Origin: Tannerella sp.
GTDB lineage: Bacteria > Bacteroidota > Bacteroidia > Bacteroidales > Tannerellaceae
Length of the DNA stretch: 7,209 nt
Direction of reading: 5' to 3'
Assembly (NCBI GenBank): GCA_031283785.1
Contig: JAITBC010000359.1
Span: forward strand, 1 to 7,209
Below the pieces are notes generated by a model. That model searched no databases and was not told the origin of the DNA. It was given only the letters and a program-made list of their open reading frames with translations. The translations under genes and the position numbers were made by a program. Below, one piece after another: positions 1 to 4,357 of the stretch (positions within the stretch are counted from its first letter, which is position 1; the number at the start of each line of letters is the position of its first letter).

Positions 1-33
1 ACAGCCCCCCAATGCGAGCTATAAAAGCTTGTG

Positions 34-54
34 CAAAGATAAGGGACAAAGATA
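34..54 (-). promoter_or_regulatory. Two tandem Bacteroidota -7 promoter elements pointing left
   Basis: Read on the minus strand, TATCTTTG occurs at 54-47 and again at 41-34. It matches the known Bacteroidota sigma-ABfr -7 consensus TAnnTTTG. A clean -33 TTTG at the usual spacing of about 19 nt is not obvious: TTTG at 72-69 is only 14 nt from the first copy, and ATTG at 65-62 is 20 nt from the second. The two copies, 13 bp apart, could be two leftward promoters for a divergent gene beyond the left edge (a phage repressor would fit), or direct-repeat operator half-sites. The promoter reading is inference. Confidence 0.4.
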
Positions 55-98
55 CAAAAAACAATAACCAAATTGGAGTAAAAGTGGAAGAAAAAGAG

Positions 99-272
99 AT
101 GAAAGAAGAATTGAAAAAATTAGCGTTAAATCACTCAATCGAGGAGGGGATGGAACTTAGAAAGTTCTGCGTAGAGAAGGCAGTACAACTTTCAACCGCC
201 GGAAATGAAGAGTTTATAATCATTTCCAGGGCGATCGAGAAGTATGTTATTTATGGCGAAATCAAATTTTAG
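99..272 (+). CDS. Small hypothetical protein (57 aa) at the start of the rightward operon
   Basis: I do not recognise a family. The frame is open from the window edge, with in-frame starts at ATG 12, GTG 84 and ATG 99. I chose 99 because 34-54 holds promoter-like elements and the residues encoded upstream are a low-complexity Lys/Asn-rich stretch typical of translated leader DNA. GTG 84 is possible: GGAG sits five bases before it. The protein is lysine- and glutamate-rich and probably helical, beginning MKEELKKLALNHSIEEGMEL and ending in a hydrophobic EFIIISRAIEKYVIYG stretch. It has no cysteine cluster, signal peptide or clear HTH. Its position next to a possible divergent promoter suggests an early phage gene, but no function can be given. 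Confidence 0.5.
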   Translation: MKEELKKLALNHSIEEGMELRKFCVEKAVQLSTAGNEEFIIISRAIEKYVIYGEIKF

Positions 273-317
273 TTCCCTGTGGTAACGCCGCGAAGAATAA
301 CATTAATATATACATAG

Positions 318-554
318 ATGAAAAGTAATGATTTTGAAAAATTGAAGGGACGTATTCGCAACGAAAAGAGTACGTTCGACGTGAGTGAGGCCGGCAGAGG
401 CATCGGGCTAAGCCCGACGGTGTTCTACTCGGCCATACGGAAGCCTTCGTTCGACAAGTTGACGACGGGCGAGTTTCTATTCCTGGAGGAAATAGTTCGT
501 ATCCTCGACAACAGGAAAAAGAGAATGAACAATCTTGCCAAATCCGCTCGCTAA
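318..554 (+). CDS. Small possible helix-turn-helix regulator (78 aa)
   Basis: The protein has a charged N-terminus (MKSNDFEKLKGRIRNEK) and then a segment around residues 22-50 reading AGRGIGLSPTVFYSAIRKPS. This resembles the two helices of an XRE-type HTH: a small residue in the first helix, a Gly turn, and a recognition helix with Ser/Thr/Tyr. A Leu/Ile-rich helix and a basic tail follow. It is close to the minimal size for Cro- or CI-like phage regulators, and a location beside a LuxR-type gene at the left end of an early operon fits regulation. The match is by eye and weak. A perfect 15-bp palindrome lies inside the gene at 403-417. The next gene starts five bases after the stop, so the two are probably co-translated. 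Confidence 0.6.
   Translation: MKSNDFEKLKGRIRNEKSTFDVSEAGRGIGLSPTVFYSAIRKPSFDKLTTGEFLFLEEIVRILDNRKKRMNNLAKSAR
403..417. repeat. 15-bp perfect palindrome inside the HTH-like gene
   Basis: TCGGGCT-A-AGCCCGA has 7-bp arms around a single central A (410). As DNA it is a dyad that a dimeric regulator could bind. As RNA it would be a GC-rich hairpin with a very small loop. One or two such palindromes are expected by chance in 7 kb, so function is speculative. Confidence 0.35.
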
Positions 555-559
555 TAGCC

Positions 560-892
560 ATGTTGACAAAAAGGGAACATCAGGTTCTGGGACTGGTAGC
601 CGTCGGGCTGACGCCTGACGAAATCGGAGACAGGCTGTACATCTCACGTGAGACAGCCCGAAAAACGATTTGCAATATCAAATGTAAGTTGGGATTCGGG
701 AAGGCGGCGGAACTGGCGGCGTATTTCTGGTGCCAGTTCTTTGGGGCATCGTTCGAGGAACAGAAACGGCGTGTCATGGCAGCTTGCTTGCTGATGATTT
801 TCCTTGGCTCGATAGGGCACGTGGATATGTTTGCCAGGCGGACACGGGTGAGAAGGTCGGAGAATCTAATCGAAAATATCTGCGAGCCGTGA
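560..892 (+). CDS. LuxR-type helix-turn-helix protein with C-terminal membrane segment (110 aa)
   Basis: Residues 1-57 form a LuxR/GerE-type DNA-binding domain. LTKREHQVLGLVAVGLTPDE is the typical opening, followed by EIGDRLYISRETARKTICNI as scaffold and recognition helices, and KCKLGFGKAAELA as the last helix. There is no receiver or sensor domain. After a linker, residues 72-87 (VMAACLLMIFLGSIGH) form one hydrophobic segment long enough to cross the membrane, followed by a basic stretch (ARRTRVRR). Small HTH-plus-membrane proteins of this kind are common in Bacteroides prophages and conjugative elements; their role is not established to my knowledge. The gene starts five bases after the upstream stop. 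Its TGA overlaps the GTG start of the next gene, so the two are probably translated together. It presumably regulates element genes or reports a membrane state; this is inference. Confidence 0.85.
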   Translation: MLTKREHQVLGLVAVGLTPDEIGDRLYISRETARKTICNIKCKLGFGKAAELAAYFWCQFFGASFEEQKRRVMAACLLMIFLGSIGHVDMFARRTRVRRSENLIENICEP

Positions 893-1188
893 TAGCAAAC
901 AATGTCCCTATTTGGCAACTAACTGTCGGCGAATTTGTAGCGCTTATGCAACAAATTCAGCAGTCGGAATCAAAACCCGATGTAAAACCGGATGCCGGTG
1001 GCGATGAAAGTCACGTGTACGGCATTGCCGGGATAGCGGCATTGTTAGGCTGTTCGAAGGGGCAGGTGCACGAATATCGCCGGCAGGGCTGGATAGAGCC
1101 GGCGATAAAACAGTACGGACGGAAAATAGTGTGCGACAGGCGGCTCGCATTGGAATTGTTTGGAAAAAGAATGTATAAAAAACGGTGA
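889..1188 (+). CDS. DUF3853-like DNA-binding protein (99 aa)
   Basis: The protein has two parts, as I recall for DUF3853 proteins of Bacteroides prophages and transposons. The N-terminal motif is VPIWQLTVGEFVALM (residues 6-20). After an acidic linker, the C-terminal excisionase/MerR-like winged HTH is VYGIAGIAALLGCSKGQVHE (residues 43-62), with a wing around QGWIEPAIKQYGRKIVCDRR. The fold suggests DNA binding, possibly as an excisionase or early regulator, but no function is proven. The frame is open back to 730, but that would overlap most of the LuxR-type gene. GTG 889 forms a GTGA overlap with the upstream stop, lies just before the conserved WQL motif and gives the family's usual length, so I chose it. 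A 10-bp inverted repeat lies within the C-terminal half of the gene. Confidence 0.8.
   Translation: MIANNVPIWQLTVGEFVALMQQIQQSESKPDVKPDAGGDESHVYGIAGIAALLGCSKGQVHEYRRQGWIEPAIKQYGRKIVCDRRLALELFGKRMYKKR
1075..1107. repeat. 10-bp perfect inverted repeat in the DUF3853-like gene
   Basis: TATCGCCGGC (1075-1084) and GCCGGCGATA (1098-1107) are exact reverse complements separated by 13 nt. As RNA this is a stable GC-rich hairpin; as DNA a dyad. No U-tract follows, so it is not a normal terminator. A 10-bp repeat at this distance is expected by chance about once in three windows of this size, so it is only suggestive. Confidence 0.4.
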
Positions 1189-1213
1189 TGTGTAACAATT
1201 AAATATTATTGAA

Positions 1214-1429
1214 ATGCTTGGAATATCGTTTATTAAGAAAAAAAAGCTTGAGCGTCTACGTAACATTGATGCGGCGTTCAATAGCATTCTCCAGAAGAAG
1301 GACGAGGAAATCCTGCTGAAGGACAAAGAGATAGCTGAATTAAAAATTCAGGTGAATATCTGGAAGAGGGTCGCGGAATCTCCTATCGAAAACAGGAGGA
1401 AAATTAATTCAAAAAATCAGAAAAAATAA
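1214..1429 (+). CDS. Small basic coiled-coil protein (71 aa)
   Basis: No family is recognised. A very basic N-terminus (FIKKKKLERLRN) leads into a heptad-like amphipathic helix, ILQKKDEEILLKDKEIAELK (about residues 25-44), continuing to QVNIWKRV. The tail is basic (NRRKINSKNQKK). The likely structure is a dimeric coiled coil with charged ends. The leader is A/T-rich with no Shine-Dalgarno sequence, and 25 bases separate it from the previous gene. The stop codon shares one base with the next start (TAATG at 1427-1431), so coupling to the following small gene is likely. It could be an adaptor or nucleoid-type phage protein, but nothing in the sequence decides this. Confidence 0.7.
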   Translation: MLGISFIKKKKLERLRNIDAAFNSILQKKDEEILLKDKEIAELKIQVNIWKRVAESPIENRRKINSKNQKK

Positions 1430-1596
1430 TGGAAACAACAGTAAAGAATGAATCTGCGCAGGAGCGCAATGCATGTGTGGGCGTACCGTCCACAGGGAAA
1501 AAGGAGGAGGAACTTCCCTCCAGTATAAAATTCCAACTCGAAATGTGGAGGACTATATCTAAATGTTTCGAGATGCCAAAAACGGTTGAGCCATGA
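1429..1596 (+). CDS. Small hypothetical protein (55 aa) coupled on both sides
   Basis: This short frame runs from the ATG at 1429 to the TGA at 1594-1596. It begins METTVKNESAQERNACVGVP and ends KCFEMPKTVEP, with a polar, low-complexity middle rich in Lys and Glu and a single amphipathic stretch (SIKFQLEMWRTISK). No domain is recognised. The case for a real gene is context: its start overlaps the upstream stop (TAATG), its stop overlaps the next start (ATGA at 1593-1596), and it fills exactly what would otherwise be a 163-bp hole in a dense operon. Confidence 0.7.
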   Translation: METTVKNESAQERNACVGVPSTGKKEEELPSSIKFQLEMWRTISKCFEMPKTVEP

Positions 1597-1790
1597 TAAT
1601 GAGAGAGGTGTTAATAGTGTCCAATTGGCTTGCGTCTCTCGTATCGTTCAGCATGGGAGAAACTGACACATTGCCGCTCTGGGCGCCGATGCTCGCCGTG
1701 CTATGGTTTGGTTCGGCAAGTATGCTTTTAAATCATGCTCGCAGGCACGGATGGCTTAGATTGACAGATAAATATCTGAAAGACTTATGA
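1593..1790 (+). CDS. Small membrane protein (65 aa)
   Basis: Two hydrophobic segments are visible: residues 5-20 (EVLIVSNWLASLVSFS) and 28-46 (LPLWAPMLAVLWFGSASML). A polar turn containing GETDT separates them, and a basic C-terminus follows (HARRHGWLRLTDKYLKDL). This suggests a small inner-membrane hairpin with both ends in the cytoplasm, consistent with the positive-inside rule. No family is recognised. A second in-frame Met two codons in (1599) is an alternative start. The gene overlaps both neighbours by four bases (ATGA). Small membrane proteins in phage early regions can act in superinfection exclusion or host takeover, but nothing here shows which. Confidence 0.7.
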   Translation: MIMREVLIVSNWLASLVSFSMGETDTLPLWAPMLAVLWFGSASMLLNHARRHGWLRLTDKYLKDL

Positions 1791-2068
1791 AAACAAGTGC
1801 GGAAATTTTAGAGGCAATCCGCGCTCTCTACGAAGAGACGGACGCCATCAGGGCCATTCCGGAGGAAGATGTGTGCACATTGTATAATGTTGACAGCCGG
1901 GACGAGATACTCGCGCTAATTGGGGACGAGCGGAAAGACCTGGAGGAAGAATATGAACGCGCCCTTGAGCGCGAGGCAGAGGAAGATGCGTACCGGAAAC
2001 GGTTAGCGTCCCTGGCCTGGTCGGGGCTTTCGGGGACACGGCGATTGATGGTGGAAATGGGATTTTGA
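1787..2068 (+). CDS. Acidic helical hypothetical protein (93 aa)
   Basis: The protein is strongly acidic and predicted helical: SAEILEAIRALYEETDAIRA near the N-terminus, then DERKDLEEEYERALEREAEE around residues 46-65, a likely charged helix or coiled coil. It ends in a short basic and hydrophobic tail (SGTRRLMVEMGF). There are no cysteine clusters, membrane segments or catalytic motifs, and I do not recognise a family. Its start overlaps the preceding membrane-protein stop by four bases, and twenty A/T-rich bases separate it from the ERF gene. Being just upstream of the recombination module, it could be an accessory or anti-host protein; this is conjecture. Confidence 0.7.
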   Translation: MKTSAEILEAIRALYEETDAIRAIPEEDVCTLYNVDSRDEILALIGDERKDLEEEYERALEREAEEDAYRKRLASLAWSGLSGTRRLMVEMGF

Positions 2069-2088
2069 AAATCGCAAAATAATCAATC

Positions 2089-2697
2089 ATGACGCTCTAC
2101 GAAAAAATACAGGCGGTGGCTACCGAAATCATGTCGATCGAAAAGGACATGAAGGTCGGAACCGGCAACTACGGTTACAGGGCGGTATCCGATTTTGCGG
2201 TCACAAAAAAAGTAAAGGAAATGGAGGCAAAATACAAACTGCTCTCCATTCCGGTGAAGCAGGAACTGCTGCACAGCGAAGTCGTCCGGGTAGCGGACAA
2301 AGACAAAGACAGGCTGACTTATTCTTTTATTGTAAAGATGACGACCCGATTCAACGACGTGGAAAACTCAGCCGATCACATTGAGGTAGAAACCATCGGG
2401 CACGGGCTTGATTCGGGCGACAAGGGATTCGGCAAAGCGTCTACTTACGCGCGAAAGTATGCGCTGTTGAACGCATACAAGATAGCCACCGGCGAAGACC
2501 CCGACGCGGAACCTTCGGCACAGCAGGCTGAAAATCACAGGGACAATGTAAGGGAAGCGGTTTTTTCTTATCTGGATAAAAACATCCCGTATTTACAAAA
2601 CGTCCTGTCGCATTTCAATGCCGGCCAAATGGAGGATTTGACAAAACAGCAAATCCAGACGATTTACAATAACCTGAAGAAGAAAAAGGTAATATGA
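2089..2697 (+). CDS. erf: ERF-family single-strand DNA annealing protein (202 aa)
   Basis: This looks like a phage ERF-type recombinase, the family of P22 Erf. Such proteins form rings on single-stranded DNA and anneal complementary strands, for example to circularise phage DNA or repair ends. The N-terminal half holds the YEKIQAVATEIMSIEKDMK helix and the GNYGYRAVSDF motif. The diagnostic core is at residues 104-127: GHGLDSGDKGFGKASTYARK followed by YALL. Next comes NAYKIATGEDPDAE (128-141), where ERF proteins end their core with a GEDPD motif. The C-terminal 60 residues are a linker plus a Gln/Asn/Lys-rich tail, probably for partner contacts. The leader (AAAATAATCAATC) has no Shine-Dalgarno sequence. 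The stop overlaps the start of the exonuclease gene, matching the usual annealase-exonuclease pairing in phages. Confidence 0.92.
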   Translation: MTLYEKIQAVATEIMSIEKDMKVGTGNYGYRAVSDFAVTKKVKEMEAKYKLLSIPVKQELLHSEVVRVADKDKDRLTYSFIVKMTTRFNDVENSADHIEVETIGHGLDSGDKGFGKASTYARKYALLNAYKIATGEDPDAEPSAQQAENHRDNVREAVFSYLDKNIPYLQNVLSHFNAGQMEDLTKQQIQTIYNNLKKKKVI

Positions 2698-3290
2698 AGG
2701 AAACGATGTATATCGGCAGTGGAGATGTGTCTGCCTTGCTGTCCGGAAAGGATACAAAGGCGCACATCTCCCTGATGCAACGCTTTGTGAGCGGTGAAAA
2801 GCCGTATTACAACGCAAAGGCAAGCCCGATTGACGCATTGCGCACGGGTGCGATTCTGGAGGATAGATACCTCCTTGTATTGCCGGAAGATTATTACCCG
2901 CAATTCACGGTAGAATCCCCCGAAATGGATGTGTTCAAATGCAGCCTTGACTTTGCGCGGATGGAAAAGGGCAACGTCGTCGATTTCGACGAATTGAAAA
3001 CCTGTTCCCTTGACGACTTTCTTTCCATTCAGCAAAACGGTGTGGATTTTAAGAAGCCCGTATACAAAAAGTACTACAATCAGGTTCAGGAACAGCTATA
3101 CTGCACCGGACTTGATTCGGCCAACCTGGTGTTTCTTGTGGTATATTCCTACGATGACGAAGAAAACTACGACAGGGAAATCCATGAAAACGAATATGTT
3201 AAGTTCCGGGTTAAGCGGGACGAAAGCGTAATCTCGCTCCTGAAGGAACGAGGGATGCTTTTTCAGCAGATAAAAGATTATTACAGATAA
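2694..3290 (+). CDS. YqaJ/lambda-exonuclease-type PD-(D/E)XK nuclease (198 aa)
   Basis: This is the likely 5'-3' exonuclease partner of the ERF protein; such enzymes resect double-strand ends so the annealing protein can load. Motifs follow the YqaJ/lambda-exo order. RTGAILEDRY at 50-59 gives the conserved Gly and Glu56. SLDFARME supplies Asp86. VVDFDELKTC supplies the Glu100-x-Lys102 catalytic pair. YYNQVQEQLYCTG (about 127-139) is the Q-x-Q motif on the helix seen in YqaJ proteins, followed by a hydrophobic strand (LVFLVVYSYDD). At 198 aa it is slightly shorter than lambda exonuclease (226 aa), but all motifs are present. The start lies in an ATGA overlap with the ERF gene. Function comes from motifs and context, with the Asp86 assignment the least certain. 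Confidence 0.85.
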   Translation: MKETMYIGSGDVSALLSGKDTKAHISLMQRFVSGEKPYYNAKASPIDALRTGAILEDRYLLVLPEDYYPQFTVESPEMDVFKCSLDFARMEKGNVVDFDELKTCSLDDFLSIQQNGVDFKKPVYKKYYNQVQEQLYCTGLDSANLVFLVVYSYDDEENYDREIHENEYVKFRVKRDESVISLLKERGMLFQQIKDYYR

Positions 3291-3296
3291 TTAATT

Positions 3297-3436
3297 GAAG
3301 CAGTGTCGAAACGGTAAACGATTGGGTGTAGAGTTATACACGAAGTCTCCGGCAAGAATGAAATGCGCAAACCGGATTGACACGTGCAAAGAATCCCGAA
3401 TATCTCTGCTTGCAGGTTCGATTCCTGCCTGCTTCA
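3297..3436 (+). tRNA. Oversized tRNA-like element (about 140 nt) with an insertion in the anticodon/variable region
   Basis: The acceptor stem GAAGCAG (3297-3303) pairs perfectly with CTGCTTC (3429-3435), followed by discriminator A3436. The T-arm is canonical: GCAGG (3412-3416), loop TTCGATT (3417-3423), CCTGC (3424-3428), directly abutting the acceptor strand. The D-arm is also correct: TG at positions 8-9, stem TCG/CGA (3306-3308/3319-3321) and a loop with the invariant GG (3313-3314), resembling leucine or serine tRNAs. Between 3322 and 3411 there are 90 nt where a tRNA has 23 to about 40. Hairpins are possible there (GTGTA/TACAC at 3326-3341, with only a 6-nt loop; GGATT/AATCC at 3374-3396), but no standard 7-nt anticodon loop is clear. 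CCA is not encoded. It may be an intron-containing, degenerate or repurposed tRNA. It is far too short for a typical group I intron insertion. Confidence 0.55.
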
Positions 3437-3466
3437 CGAAATATAAGAACTTTAAAAACAAACAAA

Positions 3467-3760
3467 ATGAAAAAATTAATCGGTAAACCCGTAGTAGTAC
3501 GAGGCTACTACTGCGGAAATTGGGCGGGAACGCTCGTAGAAATCAGGCCGTCCGACAAGACGGCAGTACTTAAAAACGCTTATCGTCTCTGGCAGTGGGA
3601 AACGAATAAGGGCATCTGCCTGTCGGCAGTAGCCACTTACGGGGTGCACGAAAAAAGCAAGATAAGCTGTCCGGTTTCAATTGTGCAGCTCGGAGACTGT
3701 TACGAAGTAATCGCAGCAACCGAAGAGGCGATGGAAACAATTAAGAAAGCTGTAAAATGA
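3467..3760 (+). CDS. DUF6948-like hypothetical protein (97 aa)
   Basis: The N-terminus MKKLIGKPVVVRGYYCGNWA continues as GTLVEI, then comes NAYRLWQWETNKGICLSAVA around residues 37-56 and CYEVIAATEEAMETIKK near the end. From memory this matches the family I know as DUF6948 in Bacteroides phages and plasmids, whose members have the same opening, an RLWYW-type motif, a serine/leucine-rich strand and an E-V-I-x-x-T-E-E-A ending. The name should be checked. It is probably a small beta-rich fold, function unknown. The frame is open back to 3377, but that extension lies inside the tRNA-like element. ATG 3467, after an A-rich leader, gives the normal family start. The stop overlaps the next start by four bases. 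Confidence 0.75.
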   Translation: MKKLIGKPVVVRGYYCGNWAGTLVEIRPSDKTAVLKNAYRLWQWETNKGICLSAVATYGVHEKSKISCPVSIVQLGDCYEVIAATEEAMETIKKAVK

Positions 3761-4290
3761 AAGAATTTCGGCAGCAGGGGACTACTCACGAATGGGTATG
3801 GACGGAGGACGACAACGGCACTCTGTCCATATCCGCCGGCTGCTTCACGGGGTCGCTAAAAGAACTCTGTGAAAGAACAGGGAACAATAAGCTGCCCAAA
3901 AGACATGCTCTCATTCTGGTGGCGCTCAATGCGCTGGGGAGGAAGGAGAAAGTTATTATTATTGGCAGAGGCAGCGGTTACGGCCACAGTAGCGGCTGCG
4001 GCAACGGCAACGGCTGCGACAACGGCAACGGCAACGGCTGCGGCTACGGCTACGACTGCGGCTACGGCTACGACTGCGACAACGGCTACGGCTACGGCGA
4101 CGGCGACGGCAGCGGCAACGGCTACGGCAAGGGCAGCGGCATCGGCAACGGCTACGGCGACGGCGACGGCGAGGGCAGCGGCATCGGCTACGGCTACGGC
4201 TACGGCAAGGGCGGCGGCATCGGCAACGGCGACGGCGACGGCGACGGCGACGGCAGAGGCTACGTAACTGAATGTTTAATAGTCGAATGA
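3757..4290 (+). CDS. Protein with a long Gly-X dipeptide-repeat C-terminus (177 aa)
   Basis: Residues 1-69 look like an ordinary soluble segment (EWVWTEDDNGTLSISAGCFT, then a helix LPKRHALILVALNALGRKEK and strand VIIIG). From about Gly70 to Gly168 nearly every second residue is glycine, with Tyr, Asn, Asp, Ser, Cys, Lys, Glu, Ile or Arg between. The last nine residues (YVTECLIVE) are normal again, which argues that the frame is selected. Codons are nearly all GGC plus NAC, AGC, TGC or ATC. The sequence is low-complexity and probably disordered or loosely structured. I recall similar Gly-X repeat proteins beside DUF6948-like genes in Bacteroides phages, with no known function. Translation is coupled to the gene before (ATGA). 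Repeat length is likely to vary by slippage. Confidence 0.8.
   Translation: MKEFRQQGTTHEWVWTEDDNGTLSISAGCFTGSLKELCERTGNNKLPKRHALILVALNALGRKEKVIIIGRGSGYGHSSGCGNGNGCDNGNGNGCGYGYDCGYGYDCDNGYGYGDGDGSGNGYGKGSGIGNGYGDGDGEGSGIGYGYGYGKGGGIGNGDGDGDGDGRGYVTECLIVE
3964..4260 (+). repeat. (GGCNAC)n-type hexanucleotide repeat tract encoding Gly-X
   Basis: About 297 bp consist almost entirely of GGC alternating with a second codon, mostly TAC, AAC or GAC. A higher-order unit is visible at the right end: K/E-G-S/G-G-I-G-N/Y blocks begin at 4129 (42 bp), 4171 (36 bp) and 4207 (48 bp), all multiples of six. This suggests growth by replication slippage or unequal crossing-over that keeps the frame. GC content is far above that of the neighbouring genes. 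Confidence 0.9.
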
Positions 4291-4291
4291 A

Positions 4292-4357
4292 ATGAAAAAA
4301 GAAACTTCGCCTTTTCTATCATTGGGAATTTTTCGGATTTTTTTGATTGAGCAATGA
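4292..4357 (+). CDS. Possible 21-aa micro-protein coupled to both neighbours
   Basis: The ATG at 4292 follows the Gly-X gene's stop by one base, and the frame ends in a TGA at 4355-4357 that overlaps the next ATG (4354). The peptide is MKKETSPFLSLGIFRIFLIE plus a final Q: a short charged start followed by a hydrophobic stretch. Either it is a small membrane-associated peptide, or it is a leader whose translation delivers ribosomes to the next gene. The evidence is only the double coupling and the otherwise empty 63-bp gap; a frame this short can arise by chance. Confidence 0.35.
   Translation: MKKETSPFLSLGIFRIFLIEQ

Noticed and set aside
262..561. Minus-strand open frame of 99 codons
   Set aside because: It is antisense to the 78-aa gene, has irregular composition and no recognisable motif. 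The plus-strand gene fits the operon spacing.
730..888. Upstream extension of the DUF3853-like gene to ATG 730
   Set aside because: It would overlap most of the LuxR-type gene and add residues without family character. GTG 889 at the GTGA junction fits better.
3322..3411. Group I or group II intron in the tRNA-like element
   Set aside because: About 50-65 extra nucleotides is far below the size of a self-splicing core, and no P7-like or domain V-like elements are visible.
3295..3486. Open frames running through the tRNA-like element (3295-3486 and the 5' extension 3377-3466)
   Set aside because: Their translations are without recognisable features, while the nucleotide sequence shows tRNA arms. 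The DUF6948-like protein starts naturally at 3467.
3964..4260. CRISPR array or diversity-generating retroelement target
   Set aside because: There are no regular repeat-spacer units and no reverse transcriptase or template repeat in the window. The tract is a simple coding repeat.
3869..4267. Ala/Thr-rich open frame of 132 codons inside the Gly-X gene
   Set aside because: It exists because the GGCNAC repeat has no stops in the +1 frame. The Gly-X frame has an ordinary N-terminal domain, normal C-terminal residues and an ATGA junction with its neighbour; the Ala/Thr frame has none of these.
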